Positions 41,427 to 50,571 are shown, counted from the stretch's first letter. The stretch: 64,000 bases of DNA from Erwinia sp. 198 (GCF_003937915.1 NZ_RHUM01000012.1:1-64000); one strand, 5' to 3'. Notes: a model not told the origin generated them from the letters alone. Made by a program: numbers and translations.

Positions 41427-41637
41427 TACTTTGCTGTATAATACGCCACGGGATCCTGGTATTGCCAGGCGATGCCAGAGCGTTTTGCGATCCTGCCCGG
41501 CCCGCCCGCCGAAAGGCTGTGCCTGAAAGAGACCCTTTGCGATCCGCCTCTGAAACCCGGATCCGAAGGTATAATCTGTGGGTAGGGCGTGTTAGAATTT
41601 CATCCTTAAGCTAAGAACATTTATCGGAGAGACGAAC

Positions 41638-42180
41638 ATGGCCAGCAGAGGCGTAAATAAAGTAATCCTGGTGGGAAATCTGGGTCAGGATCCGGAAGTC
41701 CGCTATATGCCGAATGGCGGCGCCGTTGCCAACATTACGCTGGCCACGTCCGAAAGCTGGCGTGACAAGCAGACCGGCGAAACCAAAGAGAAAACGGAAT
41801 GGCACCGCGTGGTGCTGTTCGGCAAGCTGGCGGAAGTAGCGGGCGAATACCTGCGCAAAGGCTCTCAGGTCTATATCGAAGGCTCGCTGCAAACCCGTAA
41901 ATGGACCGACCAGGCGGGCGTGGAGAAGTACACCACCGAGGTTGTGGTTAACGTTGGCGGCACCATGCAGATGCTGGGCGGCCGTCAGGGCGGCGGCGCA
42001 CCGGCTGGCGGTGGCCAGGGTCAGAACAACAACAACGGCTGGGGCCAGCCGCAGCAGCCTGCGGGCGGCAACCAGTTCAGCGGCGGCCAGCAGCAGCAGT
42101 CTCGTCCACAGCCGCAGCAGAACAGCGCGCCGGCGGGCAACGAGCCGCCAATGGATTTCGACGACGATATCCCGTTCTAA
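41638..42180 (+). CDS. ssb: single-stranded DNA-binding protein
   Basis: SSB coats single-stranded DNA as a tetramer and recruits repair and replication proteins. The 180 residues begin with the OB fold ([20 protein letters not shown]). They continue with a Gly/Gln/Pro-rich linker (about 115-170) and end with the conserved acidic tip [12 protein letters not shown] precedes the ATG. The linker is longer in Gln repeats than in E. coli, an ordinary variation. Confidence 0.97.
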   Translation: MASRGVNKVILVGNLGQDPEVRYMPNGGAVANITLATSESWRDKQTGETKEKTEWHRVVLFGKLAEVAGEYLRKGSQVYIEGSLQTRKWTDQAGVEKYTTEVVVNVGGTMQMLGGRQGGGAPAGGGQGQNNNNGWGQPQQPAGGNQFSGGQQQQSRPQPQQNSAPAGNEPPMDFDDDIPF

Positions 42181-42212
42181 GATATATAGACCTAACGTGT
42201 AAGGTTTCCCCT

Positions 42213-42250
42213 AAAGGCCCCCGGAATAAAGATCCTGGGGCTTTTTCTTT
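42213..42250 (+). terminator. ssb terminator
   Basis: A GC-rich stem (AAGGCCCC with GGGGCTT, one mismatch) with an AT-rich loop is followed by TTTTTC. This marks the left edge of the accessory segment. Confidence 0.8.
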
Positions 42251-42523
42251 GCCCCGGTAAATGTAAAGTTTTGAGCCGTGAGTGTTGGCCGGAGGATAGT
42301 CAAAGATGAGTGTAAAGTTGACAGAAGTATTTGTTCTGTTTCGTGTTGCGACCGTCAGGCTAATCGTGTTTGAGGACGGGAGGATTTGATAAGTACGGGG
42401 CCTGAGTGCTGGTCGCTCATAGGCCTCAACAGAGTAACTTATTCTCAGTATTCCCCTGCAGGTGATTTTCACGTCACAGGCATGCTCACCAATGCAGGCG
42501 TGAAGACCCAAAGCTTAGCCCAA

Positions 42524-42604
42524 ATTAGCTTGTTAGCTGCGTAGCTAATGCTACTATAAAGCCTAAATATTAGCTGATATGCCTTTCTTTGCTGTTCAGC
42601 TAAT
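42524..42604. promoter_or_regulatory. array of ATTAGCT half-sites at the AbiE-like operon promoter
   Basis: Five copies of the motif TTAGCT, on either strand, stand in 81 bases: ATTAGCT (42524), TTAGCT (42533), AGCTAAT (42543), ATTAGCTGA (42569) and TCAGCTAAT (42596). The second and third form a 6-4-6 palindrome and the last two a perfect 9-base inverted repeat 18 bases apart. They surround a likely promoter (TTGTTA at 42530 and TACTAT at 42552, 16 bases apart). AbiEi antitoxins repress their own promoter through inverted repeats. The leader 42251-42523 otherwise shows no gene. Confidence 0.65.
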
Positions 42605-42625
42605 AATGCATTGGAGGCTAAAGTT

Positions 42626-43741
42626 ATGGACCGCTACTCACATCGTTCAGGGCCTGAATTCGAAAGGCAGATGCTGGATGCGCTGGTGCAGGCGCTTGCT
42701 GAGGCATTCGGCTCCGAAGTCTCGGTGCACGATGCTTCACAAGAGTTTCGTGGGGTTGAGCTTGATGGCATGGTCGAGATCAAGGCTCCAGGTAAAACCC
42801 TGCTGGTATTCGTAGAAGTTAAAAGGGTGGTCTACCCAAGAGACTTAAGGAATGCTGTGTACCAGCTGTGCAGAAGCATGGACGAAACTCATCATCGTCA
42901 CGAAGCTATTGGACTGCTTGCGGCAGGCGTACTGAGCCCAGGGGCTAAGCAGGAGCTCAGGGAAAAAAATATTGCCTCATTCGAGCTGGGAGGTAGTCTT
43001 TACCTAAAGCACGATGGCTGGTTCGTCAATATTGAAAAGCCTCCTCACCGTTCCAAAAAGAATACCCGGAGTATTGATCTGTTCACAGAGGCTCGTGAAA
43101 GCGTAATCCACGCGCTTTTGATGAATAGTCATGGGTGGCTAACAGGTACAGAGCTGGCCGAACAAGCTGAAACCTCCGCGTACACCTGCTCTCTCGTGTT
43201 GAAGGAGCTGACGTTATGTGAGTGGGTGGAGTCTGTAGGTGGAGGGCCGAGCAAGCGTAGAATGCTCACTCGCCCTGATAAGCTTTTAGACGCCTGGTCT
43301 GAGCAGTGGCAGGAGCGCAAAGAAAAGAAGTCGAAGTGGTATACCTTTGTCGAAAATCCCAGGCATCTGCTGGCTCACCTGTCGGAACGGATAGACCGTC
43401 AGAAGGTGGATTTTCCTTGGGCGTTCACAGGTGTTGCTGCAGCTAATGTTTACGCCCCGTTGCTGACCAGTACTGAGGGGGCGGAAATCATAGTGCCCAA
43501 GGGCTACACAGAGAGAATGGCTGACGTGCTGGGCCTGAAGCCCGTTAATAAAGGGGCCAACGTCACGCTCATCGAGCGCGAATCCGCGAGCTTGCTTTAC
43601 CGGGATGTGCACCCGGATCATCCTGTCTTTTTCGCAAGTCCTTACATTCTTTACCTGGATTTGCTGGATGGCCGAGGCCGCAACAAAGAATTAGCTGAAC
43701 ATATCAGGAAGCGTTTGCAGTCGTTATGGCAAAAGGACTGA
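42626..43741 (+). CDS. AbiEi-like antitoxin/regulator with PD-(D/E)XK-like N-terminus
   Basis: The 371-residue product starts at the ATG at 42626, 8 bases after GGAGG. Residues 1-140 show a restriction-nuclease-like pattern, Asp47...Glu64-Val-Lys66...Gln80 in VELDGMV, LLVFVEVK and VYQLCR. Residues 155-225 look like a winged helix (GWLTGTELAEQAETSAYTCS, then GGGPSKRRMLTRPDKLL). The rest (FPWAFTGVAAANVYAPLL onward) matches the AbiEi_2 type of type IV antitoxins. It overlaps the nucleotidyltransferase gene by 16 bases. It probably represses the operon and counteracts the toxin; whether the N-terminal domain cuts DNA is open. Lower GC content than neighbours suggests transfer. Confidence 0.75.
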   Translation: MDRYSHRSGPEFERQMLDALVQALAEAFGSEVSVHDASQEFRGVELDGMVEIKAPGKTLLVFVEVKRVVYPRDLRNAVYQLCRSMDETHHRHEAIGLLAAGVLSPGAKQELREKNIASFELGGSLYLKHDGWFVNIEKPPHRSKKNTRSIDLFTEARESVIHALLMNSHGWLTGTELAEQAETSAYTCSLVLKELTLCEWVESVGGGPSKRRMLTRPDKLLDAWSEQWQERKEKKSKWYTFVENPRHLLAHLSERIDRQKVDFPWAFTGVAAANVYAPLLTSTEGAEIIVPKGYTERMADVLGLKPVNKGANVTLIERESASLLYRDVHPDHPVFFASPYILYLDLLDGRGRNKELAEHIRKRLQSLWQKD

Positions 43742-44631
43742 AGCCTCGTACAGCGGCTGGATACGATCAAGATGTTACTTCGGCGTGCGAGAGGACGTTA
43801 CTCACACTGCTGAGCGCCTTTGGAAATCTGAAGGAAACCCTCAGACTTATCGGTGGTCTGGTTCCTCGTTATCTTACGCCAGCGACTCCGCCTGATGTTC
43901 CGATGCATGCGGGGACTTCTGACGTGGACATTGTATTAAATCTGGAGGTACTGGCAGCTGGCAACGAATACGTCAGTCTTGCGAAGCAGCTAAAAGCCCG
44001 TGGCTTTACCCGGTGGGTCGAAGAGGGACAATCTGCATCCTGGCGATGGCGCCGCAAGGTCAATGACCACATCGAGGTAGTCGTTGAGCTTCTCCGGGAT
44101 GCCGGTGATGAGGAACCTGGTAAAACCATCAGCGTCGACGGGGAAAAAGTATCGGCACTCGCAATCAAGCATGCACGAATCGTCCACGATTGGTATCAGG
44201 AGAAGGAAATTTCTGCCCAACTCCTGGATGGTGATGGTCTATCCGTAGATATTGTACGATTTGCAGACGTGCCAGCATTTGTCATTTTGAAAGCGCTGGC
44301 TCTGGATCAACGACAGGAGAGGAAGGATGCCGCCGACCTGGTCCATGTGATCAGATACTCAGGCTCGGTAAAGGAAGTCGCAGCCCTGTTTGTTGAGCGC
44401 ATTCGTTCAGAGCAGCACCCAGAGGCGCTGCAGGACGGGCTATCGGCGCTCGCAAGACGCTTTGGGGACGACAGGCATGGTGAAGGCTATGAGAAGGTGG
44501 GGGCTGTCGCCTACGCACGCTTCTACGGCGAGGACGACGAAGATGAGCTTGTTGGGCGGCAGCGTTTTGCAGCAGGGTTAATCCAGAGCTTGCTGGCCGA
44601 GATTGAGACGCAACGGGCAAGAGCCTTGTAA
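43726..44631 (+). CDS. AbiEii-like nucleotidyltransferase toxin
   Basis: The 301-residue product carries the nucleotidyltransferase signature Gly43-Gly44 (LIGGLVPRYL) followed by GTSDVDIVL with Asp66 and Asp68, the metal-binding pair of the DNA polymerase beta fold. AbiEii toxins with this fold halt growth, some by adding pyrimidines to tRNA ends, and give abortive infection to phage. It begins 16 bases before the end of the antitoxin gene, so the two are coupled. A longer-than-usual acidic C-terminus (GEDDEDELVG) is present. The substrate of this subfamily is not known to me. Confidence 0.75.
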   Translation: MAKGLKPRTAAGYDQDVTSACERTLLTLLSAFGNLKETLRLIGGLVPRYLTPATPPDVPMHAGTSDVDIVLNLEVLAAGNEYVSLAKQLKARGFTRWVEEGQSASWRWRRKVNDHIEVVVELLRDAGDEEPGKTISVDGEKVSALAIKHARIVHDWYQEKEISAQLLDGDGLSVDIVRFADVPAFVILKALALDQRQERKDAADLVHVIRYSGSVKEVAALFVERIRSEQHPEALQDGLSALARRFGDDRHGEGYEKVGAVAYARFYGEDDEDELVGRQRFAAGLIQSLLAEIETQRARAL

Positions 44632-44886
44632 GCTGTTCCGAATGGCAAAGGGGGCATAAGGGGTAATGCAATGTAGCGAGCTTCAGCTATGCCGTGTAGT
44701 CGGTATTCGACAAGCGTGTGAAGTTTTGGCCTGCGTGTTGCTGGCTGCTTTTCATTATCCGTGATTATGACATGCTGTTTTTATATCAACTAATTGATTG
44801 ATAATGGAAAATACGCAAGCTGCCTCGGCTACCCTTTCCCGTTCTGATTATTCTCGCCGGGCCAAGGCCTGGGCAGACTGAACAGC

Positions 44887-44914
44887 AAAAACCCCGTTTG
44901 TACGGGGTTTTTTT
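44887..44914. terminator. bidirectional terminator right of the AbiE-like module
   Basis: AAAACCCCGT / ACGGGGTTTT is flanked by A's and T's and serves the following minus-strand gene and perhaps the module. Between 44632 and this point lies an AT-rich stretch (44740-44820) with no gene visible. Confidence 0.85.
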
Positions 44915-44942
44915 ATGGCCGCAGTTTTATGGCCGCAGCGGA

Positions 44943-47900
44943 TTAACCCAGCGTGCTGGTAGCGACGCCCTCGCTTTTCACGTTCTCTGCCGCGCGCTTA
45001 CCGGCCAGGAAAGCATGATCCGAATTGTAGTACTCCCACTCGCTATAGCGACCCGACAAATGAATATCCTGGGTCAGCAGCCACTGGCGGATTAACGCGA
45101 CGTTCGCCTGACGGTAATGGTCGTAAACCACGTAGGCGTAAGGCATATCGACCTCGCTGGCGGTAATCACGGGATCGTCGGCGCGGATAATACCGACCCG
45201 AATACAATCCTCCACGCAGCGGGCTATCAGCGCGTCGCCTTCCAGCGGCAAAGGGTGCTCCGCGCAATAGCTGATTTCGCAGGTCAGGCCAAAGCCATCT
45301 TGCGGGTTATTAAACGGACTGGCGTTGCCTTGCAGGAAAATGCGGTGGAAGATCGTCTCGCCCGGATAGTAAATCCAGTGTTTCTCGCTAAGGTTAGCGC
45401 GGCCGATGCCCAGGTTGACGCAGCGCACCGACACATGACGCAAGTGCCTGGCGGCCGCCTGCACGTTTTGCGGCGCTTCGTCGCCCATCAGAACGATCAG
45501 TTCCGGCAGCGGCATAGTATTGATCAGCTGCTCGTAGCGAAAGGCCCGCCCGTCGGCCAGCAGCGCGATGCGCGCCTGCGGCAGGATCTTGACGATAGCG
45601 GCATTGGTTTCCAGCCTGCATTTCAGATGGGGTAAAAAACCGGACATCAGCGCCTGAAAACCGCCGCGCAGCGGATAGCCGAAGCGGGCGTTTGGGCCGA
45701 CCGGCTTCGCCAGCGGCTTCAGCGCGCCGTCGATAATCTGATCCAAATCCGGTAAGGGCACGCGGCCGCCGAGCCATGAGGTTTCCATTTCGCTCAGCGG
45801 CAGCTTCCACAGCTTGTTGTTGTAGGGCAGCGCAAAATAACGCGCGATGCCTTTTCCCCAGGTATGCAGGATAAACTGCTCAAAATTTTCCGGCTTGCCG
45901 GCGGTCAGCGCGCACGTTTCATCGGGCACCGATCCATCCGCGCAGCAGTCACGGTGGCTAAGGCGGTTCTCCGTGCGGCGTAAATCCCTGGCGGCCGCGG
46001 CGTTAAGCGGCACCGCCTGCGCTTCGGCCTCGCCATAGCGCGCTTCGATCGCGCCAAGGATGCACTCTTTGATCACTTCCGGCGGCAGGCCATGCAGCGC
46101 GGACTGGAAAGGATAGCGGGTGTGTACGCCCTCGCTGTAAACCCATGCCTCCCGATCCTGCCAGTGCAGGTTATCGCCCAGCAGCATCTCGTAAAGCTGG
46201 AGCACGTAGGGATCCTGGGAAAACATAATATGGCCAGCGTAATCGAAGGTGAAACCGTCGTGTTCGACCGAACGGCACCAGCCGCCCGGCGCGGCGTTTT
46301 TTTCCAGCAGCACGGCGCCTTCACCATAGTGATAGCCCGCGCTCAGGCCGGTCGGCCCGGCACCGATAATCAGACAGGGGATCTTCTCTGCCTCTTCAGA
46401 CTGCACGTTAAGCCAGGCGATATCCTGTGCCTTAACGGCGGCGTCGGCGGCTGACGGCGCGGCGTGGGCGACAACAGTCTGACTCATCAGCTCGTGCATT
46501 CGATCCGCAGTGCGATCCCAGGAAGTTTCCGCCACTTTGGCGCGCATCCTGGCGGCGAGCGTCTGGCGAGCGTCCGACGCCAGTTTCAGCATCTTTTCAC
46601 AGGCGTGGATAAAGGCCGCGTGACTATCGGCAATTTCCACCAGTCCCGCGTAATGTCGCTGCACGTCAGCGATAGCCGTGCTGACGATCGGCAGACGAGC
46701 CGCCATATATTCCAGCACTTTGGTTGGGCTGATATAGCGCGTGGAGGCGTTCAGGGCGAAGGGCATCAGGCAGACATCCCAGCCCGCGAGAAACTGCGGC
46801 AGCGCCTGATAAGGCTGCTGCCCGAACCAGTAAATATTGCCGCGCTGCGGCAGCGTCGCCGGATCGATTTTCACCACCGGCCCGACCATAACGATCTGCC
46901 ACTCCGGATGGCTGTCGGCCAGCGCCGCAATAAGCGGCAGATCCAGACGCTCGTCGATCACGCCATAGTAGCCCATGCGCAGCGGCGGCAGATCCTCCTG
47001 CAAAGGATGGCCGTTGCTGCGATCCAGCGCCTGTTCAAAATGCACCGCGTCTACGCTGCTGGGAAAGCAGTGCACGTGAGGGTGTTTGCTTTTTTTCGCC
47101 TCGTACAGGCTGGTGCCGCCGGTAAATACCAGATCGGCCCGGCTCATCAGTGCGGATTCACGCTGTTGAAGCTGGCGCGGCGCCTGATCGAACGCCGACA
47201 GCTCATCCATGCAGTCGTAGATAATGGCGCGCGGCTTCAGCCCCGTCAGCAACGGTAGCGCCATAGGCGTATAGAACCAAATCAGCGGCTGCTCATCCTC
47301 ATCGATCAGCGTGGCGAGCAGAAGCTGAAGCGGCGCGATCTGGCTATCGTGAAAACCCGGCGCGTTGACGTCGGTATGCGGCTGCACCACCGTCACGTTG
47401 GGCGCCGGGCTGCTGGTATGGAGTTCTTCCGCTCCCGCCTGATAAATCGGCTCTTCGACAAACAGGATGCGGTAGTGCTGCGCGAGGCGGGTCAGCAGAT
47501 GCTGAGGGCGCTGAAAAACAAATCCCCAACGCAGATGACTAAAGACAATCAGGACTGGCATTTTCATATTATTCTCCCGGGCTTCCCTGGCCGACGTGAT
47601 AAAGGAATGAAAACGGCGCATCGTTCGCTGCGCCAGGAGCAGAGCATGGTCATAGGGGTGTTGAAGCTGGCGGGCACAGGGATCGGCCCCCTGGCGGTCG
47701 AGATCCCACAAGCCGCTGCGGGTCCAGAAAGCGGTATCTTCCCAAAGCGGGCGATCGATAATCGGATAGAGGCAAGCGCCGCTTATTGCAACGCCAGCCA
47801 GCTGCGCCTGCGCAAGCTGCGAGCCGATCTCGGCGATCCAGGCGCCGCGTCCGCTGCCGACATGGCTGGTTTCGGCCAGCAGCAGCGGTCGCTGGTAGCG

Positions 47901-48746
47901 GTTATGTAGCCCATGCAGCAGCGCATGCAGCGGCTTACGGCGCGCGTCGCCAAGATGCCAGTAGAGCCGACGGCCGGAAAACGCTTCCCACTGATTGTCG
48001 TGATAATAATTAACACCAATCAGATCCAGATAGTGCGGCGCACCGCCCAGCTCGGGTTCGCAGCGGCCCGCGATCATATCCCAGGCCTGATATTGCGATT
48101 CGGTCATGCTGCGGGCTGCCTGCCGACAGGCTTCGTTTTCTTCATCGGCGATAACGTGGATCAGGGGATCGCAGTGCAGAAAGCGCGCACGCGGATCGGC
48201 CAGCCGAATGGCGTCACAGGCGGCCAGCGTGGCGCGCACCAGCTGACGTTTGGCGGCCAGCGCACGGTCATTTTCCGGGCCGCCCGCACAGGCGAACAGG
48301 CCAACCGAGATGCCCCAGCTCAGAAAGGAAATCTCATTCATCGGCGCGTAAACTGGCGCTTCCGCTCCTGCGTAAAACGGCGCCAGAAATTCCGCTAATG
48401 CGCGGCAAAATGCAGCGAAACTGCTGATAAATTCGGAAGAAAACAGGTTCAGGTATTCAGGCCAGCCGTAGTGGCACAGCGTCCAGGAGATCTGTATATC
48501 GTGTTCGCGTGCGGCCTGCATTCGCAACGCGACGGAAGAAAAATCGTAGCCCTTTGCCGTTTCAGCGAGCCGCCAGCCGACGCTTTCGCGCACGGTAGCA
48601 ATATTAAAACGTTTAAGCCGGGCATAATCCTGTCGGGCCTGCGTCAGGTGGTCGGTAATCGCATTCATCGACAGGCGCAGACCCTGCGGATTAATGTGAT
48701 CGGCTCCCTCGTAACCTGCCTGCCAAAAACTGCGAAATAGCGCCAT
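44943..48746 (-). CDS. three-domain protein: glycoside hydrolase, glycosyltransferase, FAD-dependent oxidoreductase
   Basis: One frame of 1267 codons holds three enzymes. Residues 1-385 form a clan GH-A-like hydrolase barrel, with a likely acid/base Glu138 in APMNEISFL and a nucleophile Glu near 291 in LLLAETSH. Residues 394-770 are a GT4-type glycosyltransferase starting MKMPVLIVFSHLRWGFVFQRPQ, with TKVLEYMAARLPIVST as the donor-binding helix. Residues 788-1267 are an FAD-binding amine-oxidase/UDP-galactopyranose-mutase-like domain with LIIGAGPTGLSAG, EKNAAPGGWCRS and NNKLWKLPLSEM. The second domain begins with its own ATG (47567) behind a GGGAGA ribosome site, so it may also be made alone. 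No sugar-synthesis genes lie near. Product unknown; probably envelope or storage glycan. Confidence 0.75.
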   Translation of the reverse strand: MALFRSFWQAGYEGADHINPQGLRLSMNAITDHLTQARQDYARLKRFNIATVRESVGWRLAETAKGYDFSSVALRMQAAREHDIQISWTLCHYGWPEYLNLFSSEFISSFAAFCRALAEFLAPFYAGAEAPVYAPMNEISFLSWGISVGLFACAGGPENDRALAAKRQLVRATLAACDAIRLADPRARFLHCDPLIHVIADEENEACRQAARSMTESQYQAWDMIAGRCEPELGGAPHYLDLIGVNYYHDNQWEAFSGRRLYWHLGDARRKPLHALLHGLHNRYQRPLLLAETSHVGSGRGAWIAEIGSQLAQAQLAGVAISGACLYPIIDRPLWEDTAFWTRSGLWDLDRQGADPCARQLQHPYDHALLLAQRTMRRFHSFITSAREARENNMKMPVLIVFSHLRWGFVFQRPQHLLTRLAQHYRILFVEEPIYQAGAEELHTSSPAPNVTVVQPHTDVNAPGFHDSQIAPLQLLLATLIDEDEQPLIWFYTPMALPLLTGLKPRAIIYDCMDELSAFDQAPRQLQQRESALMSRADLVFTGGTSLYEAKKSKHPHVHCFPSSVDAVHFEQALDRSNGHPLQEDLPPLRMGYYGVIDERLDLPLIAALADSHPEWQIVMVGPVVKIDPATLPQRGNIYWFGQQPYQALPQFLAGWDVCLMPFALNASTRYISPTKVLEYMAARLPIVSTAIADVQRHYAGLVEIADSHAAFIHACEKMLKLASDARQTLAARMRAKVAETSWDRTADRMHELMSQTVVAHAAPSAADAAVKAQDIAWLNVQSEEAEKIPCLIIGAGPTGLSAGYHYGEGAVLLEKNAAPGGWCRSVEHDGFTFDYAGHIMFSQDPYVLQLYEMLLGDNLHWQDREAWVYSEGVHTRYPFQSALHGLPPEVIKECILGAIEARYGEAEAQAVPLNAAAARDLRRTENRLSHRDCCADGSVPDETCALTAGKPENFEQFILHTWGKGIARYFALPYNNKLWKLPLSEMETSWLGGRVPLPDLDQIIDGALKPLAKPVGPNARFGYPLRGGFQALMSGFLPHLKCRLETNAAIVKILPQARIALLADGRAFRYEQLINTMPLPELIVLMGDEAPQNVQAAARHLRHVSVRCVNLGIGRANLSEKHWIYYPGETIFHRIFLQGNASPFNNPQDGFGLTCEISYCAEHPLPLEGDALIARCVEDCIRVGIIRADDPVITASEVDMPYAYVVYDHYRQANVALIRQWLLTQDIHLSGRYSEWEYYNSDHAFLAGKRAAENVKSEGVATSTLG

Positions 48747-49162
48747 GCAAAATTCCCTTACCGTTTAAAAGAGAATATTTTCCCGCCAGCGTCAGGGTGC
48801 CGACGGCTGGGTAGCAGCTGTGCAGGCCGATTAACATCGGTCCGAAAACCGTTTCCACGCCGTAAAAAAGGCACTATTCGCCGTAAGCTGGCGAACAGGA
48901 GGAAGCGGTAAAATCAGTGAGGAGCAGAAGAAAAGGCGGCTGGAGACTGAACCGCACAAGTCGCTGCGCCGCGGGCAATACTCAGCCTGACGGCGAAACT
49001 TTGTACTGATTATAGACAGCATCCGGAAATGCAATGTGATTTTCGTCTCTTTAAGGAAAGTTCTGGCGCTGTAAAAGCACGCTAAACTTTTTCGACGAGA
49101 AGACGGCCCGAAAACAGAAACGCCGTCTTATACCCAGGGGATGACATTAACGGGAGCGTGAA
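48747..49162. other. non-coding gap
   Basis: 416 bases between divergent genes. Purine-rich stretches are seen (48895-48960), but no frame, repeat or clear operator stands out. It must hold the promoters of both neighbours. Confidence 0.5.
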
Positions 49163-50092
49163 ATGGCAACAGATCAACAGGTTGAAACCGCAAGAGGCGC
49201 ATCTCCGTTTATTGCGGATTGCGCGCTTAAGGACGTAAAGCTGCCAAACGGGATGACGCTGCGCGTTGCCGTTATGGGGCAGGGTAAGCCGCTGGTGCTG
49301 CTGCACGGGCATCCGCAGAACCATCTGGTCTGGCGGAAGATTGCGCCGGCGCTGAGCCAGCATTACAGGGTGGTGATGCCGGATCTGCGCGGCTATGGCG
49401 ATAGCGATAAACCGTCAGGCGATGCCGATCACCGCTGCTATTCCAAAAAAGTGATGGCGCAGGACGTTGCCCAGCTGATGGACGTGCTGGGCTATGACCG
49501 TTTCGCTTTTGTCGGCCACGATCGCGGCGGCCGCGTCGGACACCGGCTGGCGCTGGATTATCCTGAAAGAGTGGAGCGCTGCGTTTTTCTCGATATTGCG
49601 CCCACGGCAACCATGTATGCGCAGACCGACAAAGCGTTTGCAACCCGCTATTTCTGGTGGTTTTTCCTGATCCAGCCTGAGCCGCTGCCGGAAAAAATGA
49701 TCGGCAACGATCCGGCTTTTTTCCTGCAAAAGCATATTGAAGCACAGCTGAAGACGCCAGGCGCCACGGAGCCGGAAATTTTTGCCGATTATCTGCGCTG
49801 TTACCGCGATCCAGCGATGATCCACGCGGCCTGCGAAGATTATCGCGCCTCGGCGACAATCGATCTGGCAGACGACGCGGCGGACAGCGATCAACGTATC
49901 CGTTGCCCTTTGCTGCTGCTGTGGGGCGAGAAGGGCACGGTAGGCCAGCTTTACGACGTGGTCGCCACATGGCGGGAAAAAGCCCTGTACGTCAGTGGCG
50001 AGGCGCTGCCGTGCGGGCATTCGCCTCAGGAAGAAGTGCCGGAAAAAGTGCTGGCGACGCTGCTGCCTTTTCTGGCTGAGGATAAGGGATAG
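49163..50092 (+). CDS. alpha/beta hydrolase, haloacetate-dehalogenase type
   Basis: This 309-residue cytoplasmic enzyme has the fluoroacetate/haloacetate dehalogenase pattern. It shows the oxyanion region LLHGHPQNHLVWRK, the Asp nucleophile (Asp120) in VGHDRGGRVGHRLALD and the catalytic His in CGHSPQEEVPE. The nucleophile is Asp, not Ser, so dehalogenation or epoxide opening is expected rather than ester cleavage. The halide-pocket His-Trp pair of the fluoroacetate enzymes appears here as Trp-Trp (RYFWWFFLIQP), which may change the substrate. GGGAG precedes the ATG. It ends against the stump of a short-chain dehydrogenase. Confidence 0.78.
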   Translation: MATDQQVETARGASPFIADCALKDVKLPNGMTLRVAVMGQGKPLVLLHGHPQNHLVWRKIAPALSQHYRVVMPDLRGYGDSDKPSGDADHRCYSKKVMAQDVAQLMDVLGYDRFAFVGHDRGGRVGHRLALDYPERVERCVFLDIAPTATMYAQTDKAFATRYFWWFFLIQPEPLPEKMIGNDPAFFLQKHIEAQLKTPGATEPEIFADYLRCYRDPAMIHAACEDYRASATIDLADDAADSDQRIRCPLLLLWGEKGTVGQLYDVVATWREKALYVSGEALPCGHSPQEEVPEKVLATLLPFLAEDKG

Positions 50093-50189
50093 CCGCAACC
50101 AGATCCGCGCCGATCCCGCTTGCGCCGCCGGTGATGACGATGGTCTTAATTTGCAGGCTGCTATAGCGAGTGTAAGTTTCCTTTATCAT
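50093..50189 (-). pseudogene. 5' stump of a short-chain dehydrogenase/reductase
   Basis: From an ATG at 50189 with a GGAAG ribosome site, the minus strand reads LQIKTIVITGGASGIGADLVAA, the NAD(P)-binding TGxxxGIG motif of short-chain dehydrogenases. After about 32 codons it runs into the antisense of the dehalogenase gene and loses any resemblance. The body of the gene was evidently deleted, perhaps when the hydrolase gene arrived. Confidence 0.7.
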
Positions 50190-50366
50190 TAAACGCGCTT
50201 CCGCAGGCGGATTTGAGTTAAGTGCATGAAAAGAGAAGAAAGCGCCAGCGCCTTTTTTGCCGCAGCGGGCCAGCGCAATAGCGAAAAATCATAGTGTATT
50301 GGCGCCGGCTGGTTTCTAAACCGCCGGCCAAAAAAACCAGCGCGGATAAAATATAAAAAATAAACG

Positions 50367-50395
50367 TTGCTTAACTGAGTCAGGCATGACTTAAT
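50367..50395 (+). promoter_or_regulatory. cspA promoter
   Basis: TTGCTT (-35) and CTTAAT (-10) are 17 bases apart. The following bases AGCGTCATCGGTTTGGAATACAG match the E. coli cspA start region in order and spacing. The stretch 50190-50366 shows only short GC-rich repeats and no gene. Confidence 0.65.
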
Positions 50396-50401
50396 AGCGT
50401 C

Positions 50402-50571
50402 ATCGGTTTGGAATACAGACCTTATGAAAGCAGTTTTAGTAAAGCAGTCCTCAGCGCAAGCGTTATCCAACGATATCCTTCCTCCTGATCTTCTTCTAAG
50501 TGCCCAATAAGTTATGCTCTGGAAACAGGCCTTCACGCCAATTTAAGTGGCTCAAAATTAAGGAAGTATCG
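50402..50571 (+). promoter_or_regulatory. cspA-type cold-shock 5' leader (cold box, RNA thermosensor)
   Basis: About 170 bases of leader begin ATCGGTTTGGAATACAGACC, closely related to the cold box of the E. coli cspA mRNA (CGGTTTGACGTACAGACC). They continue with the AAAGCAG...GTTATC...CGATATCC order. Such leaders fold differently at low temperature and expose the ribosome site (AAGGAAG at 50560). Confidence 0.7.
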
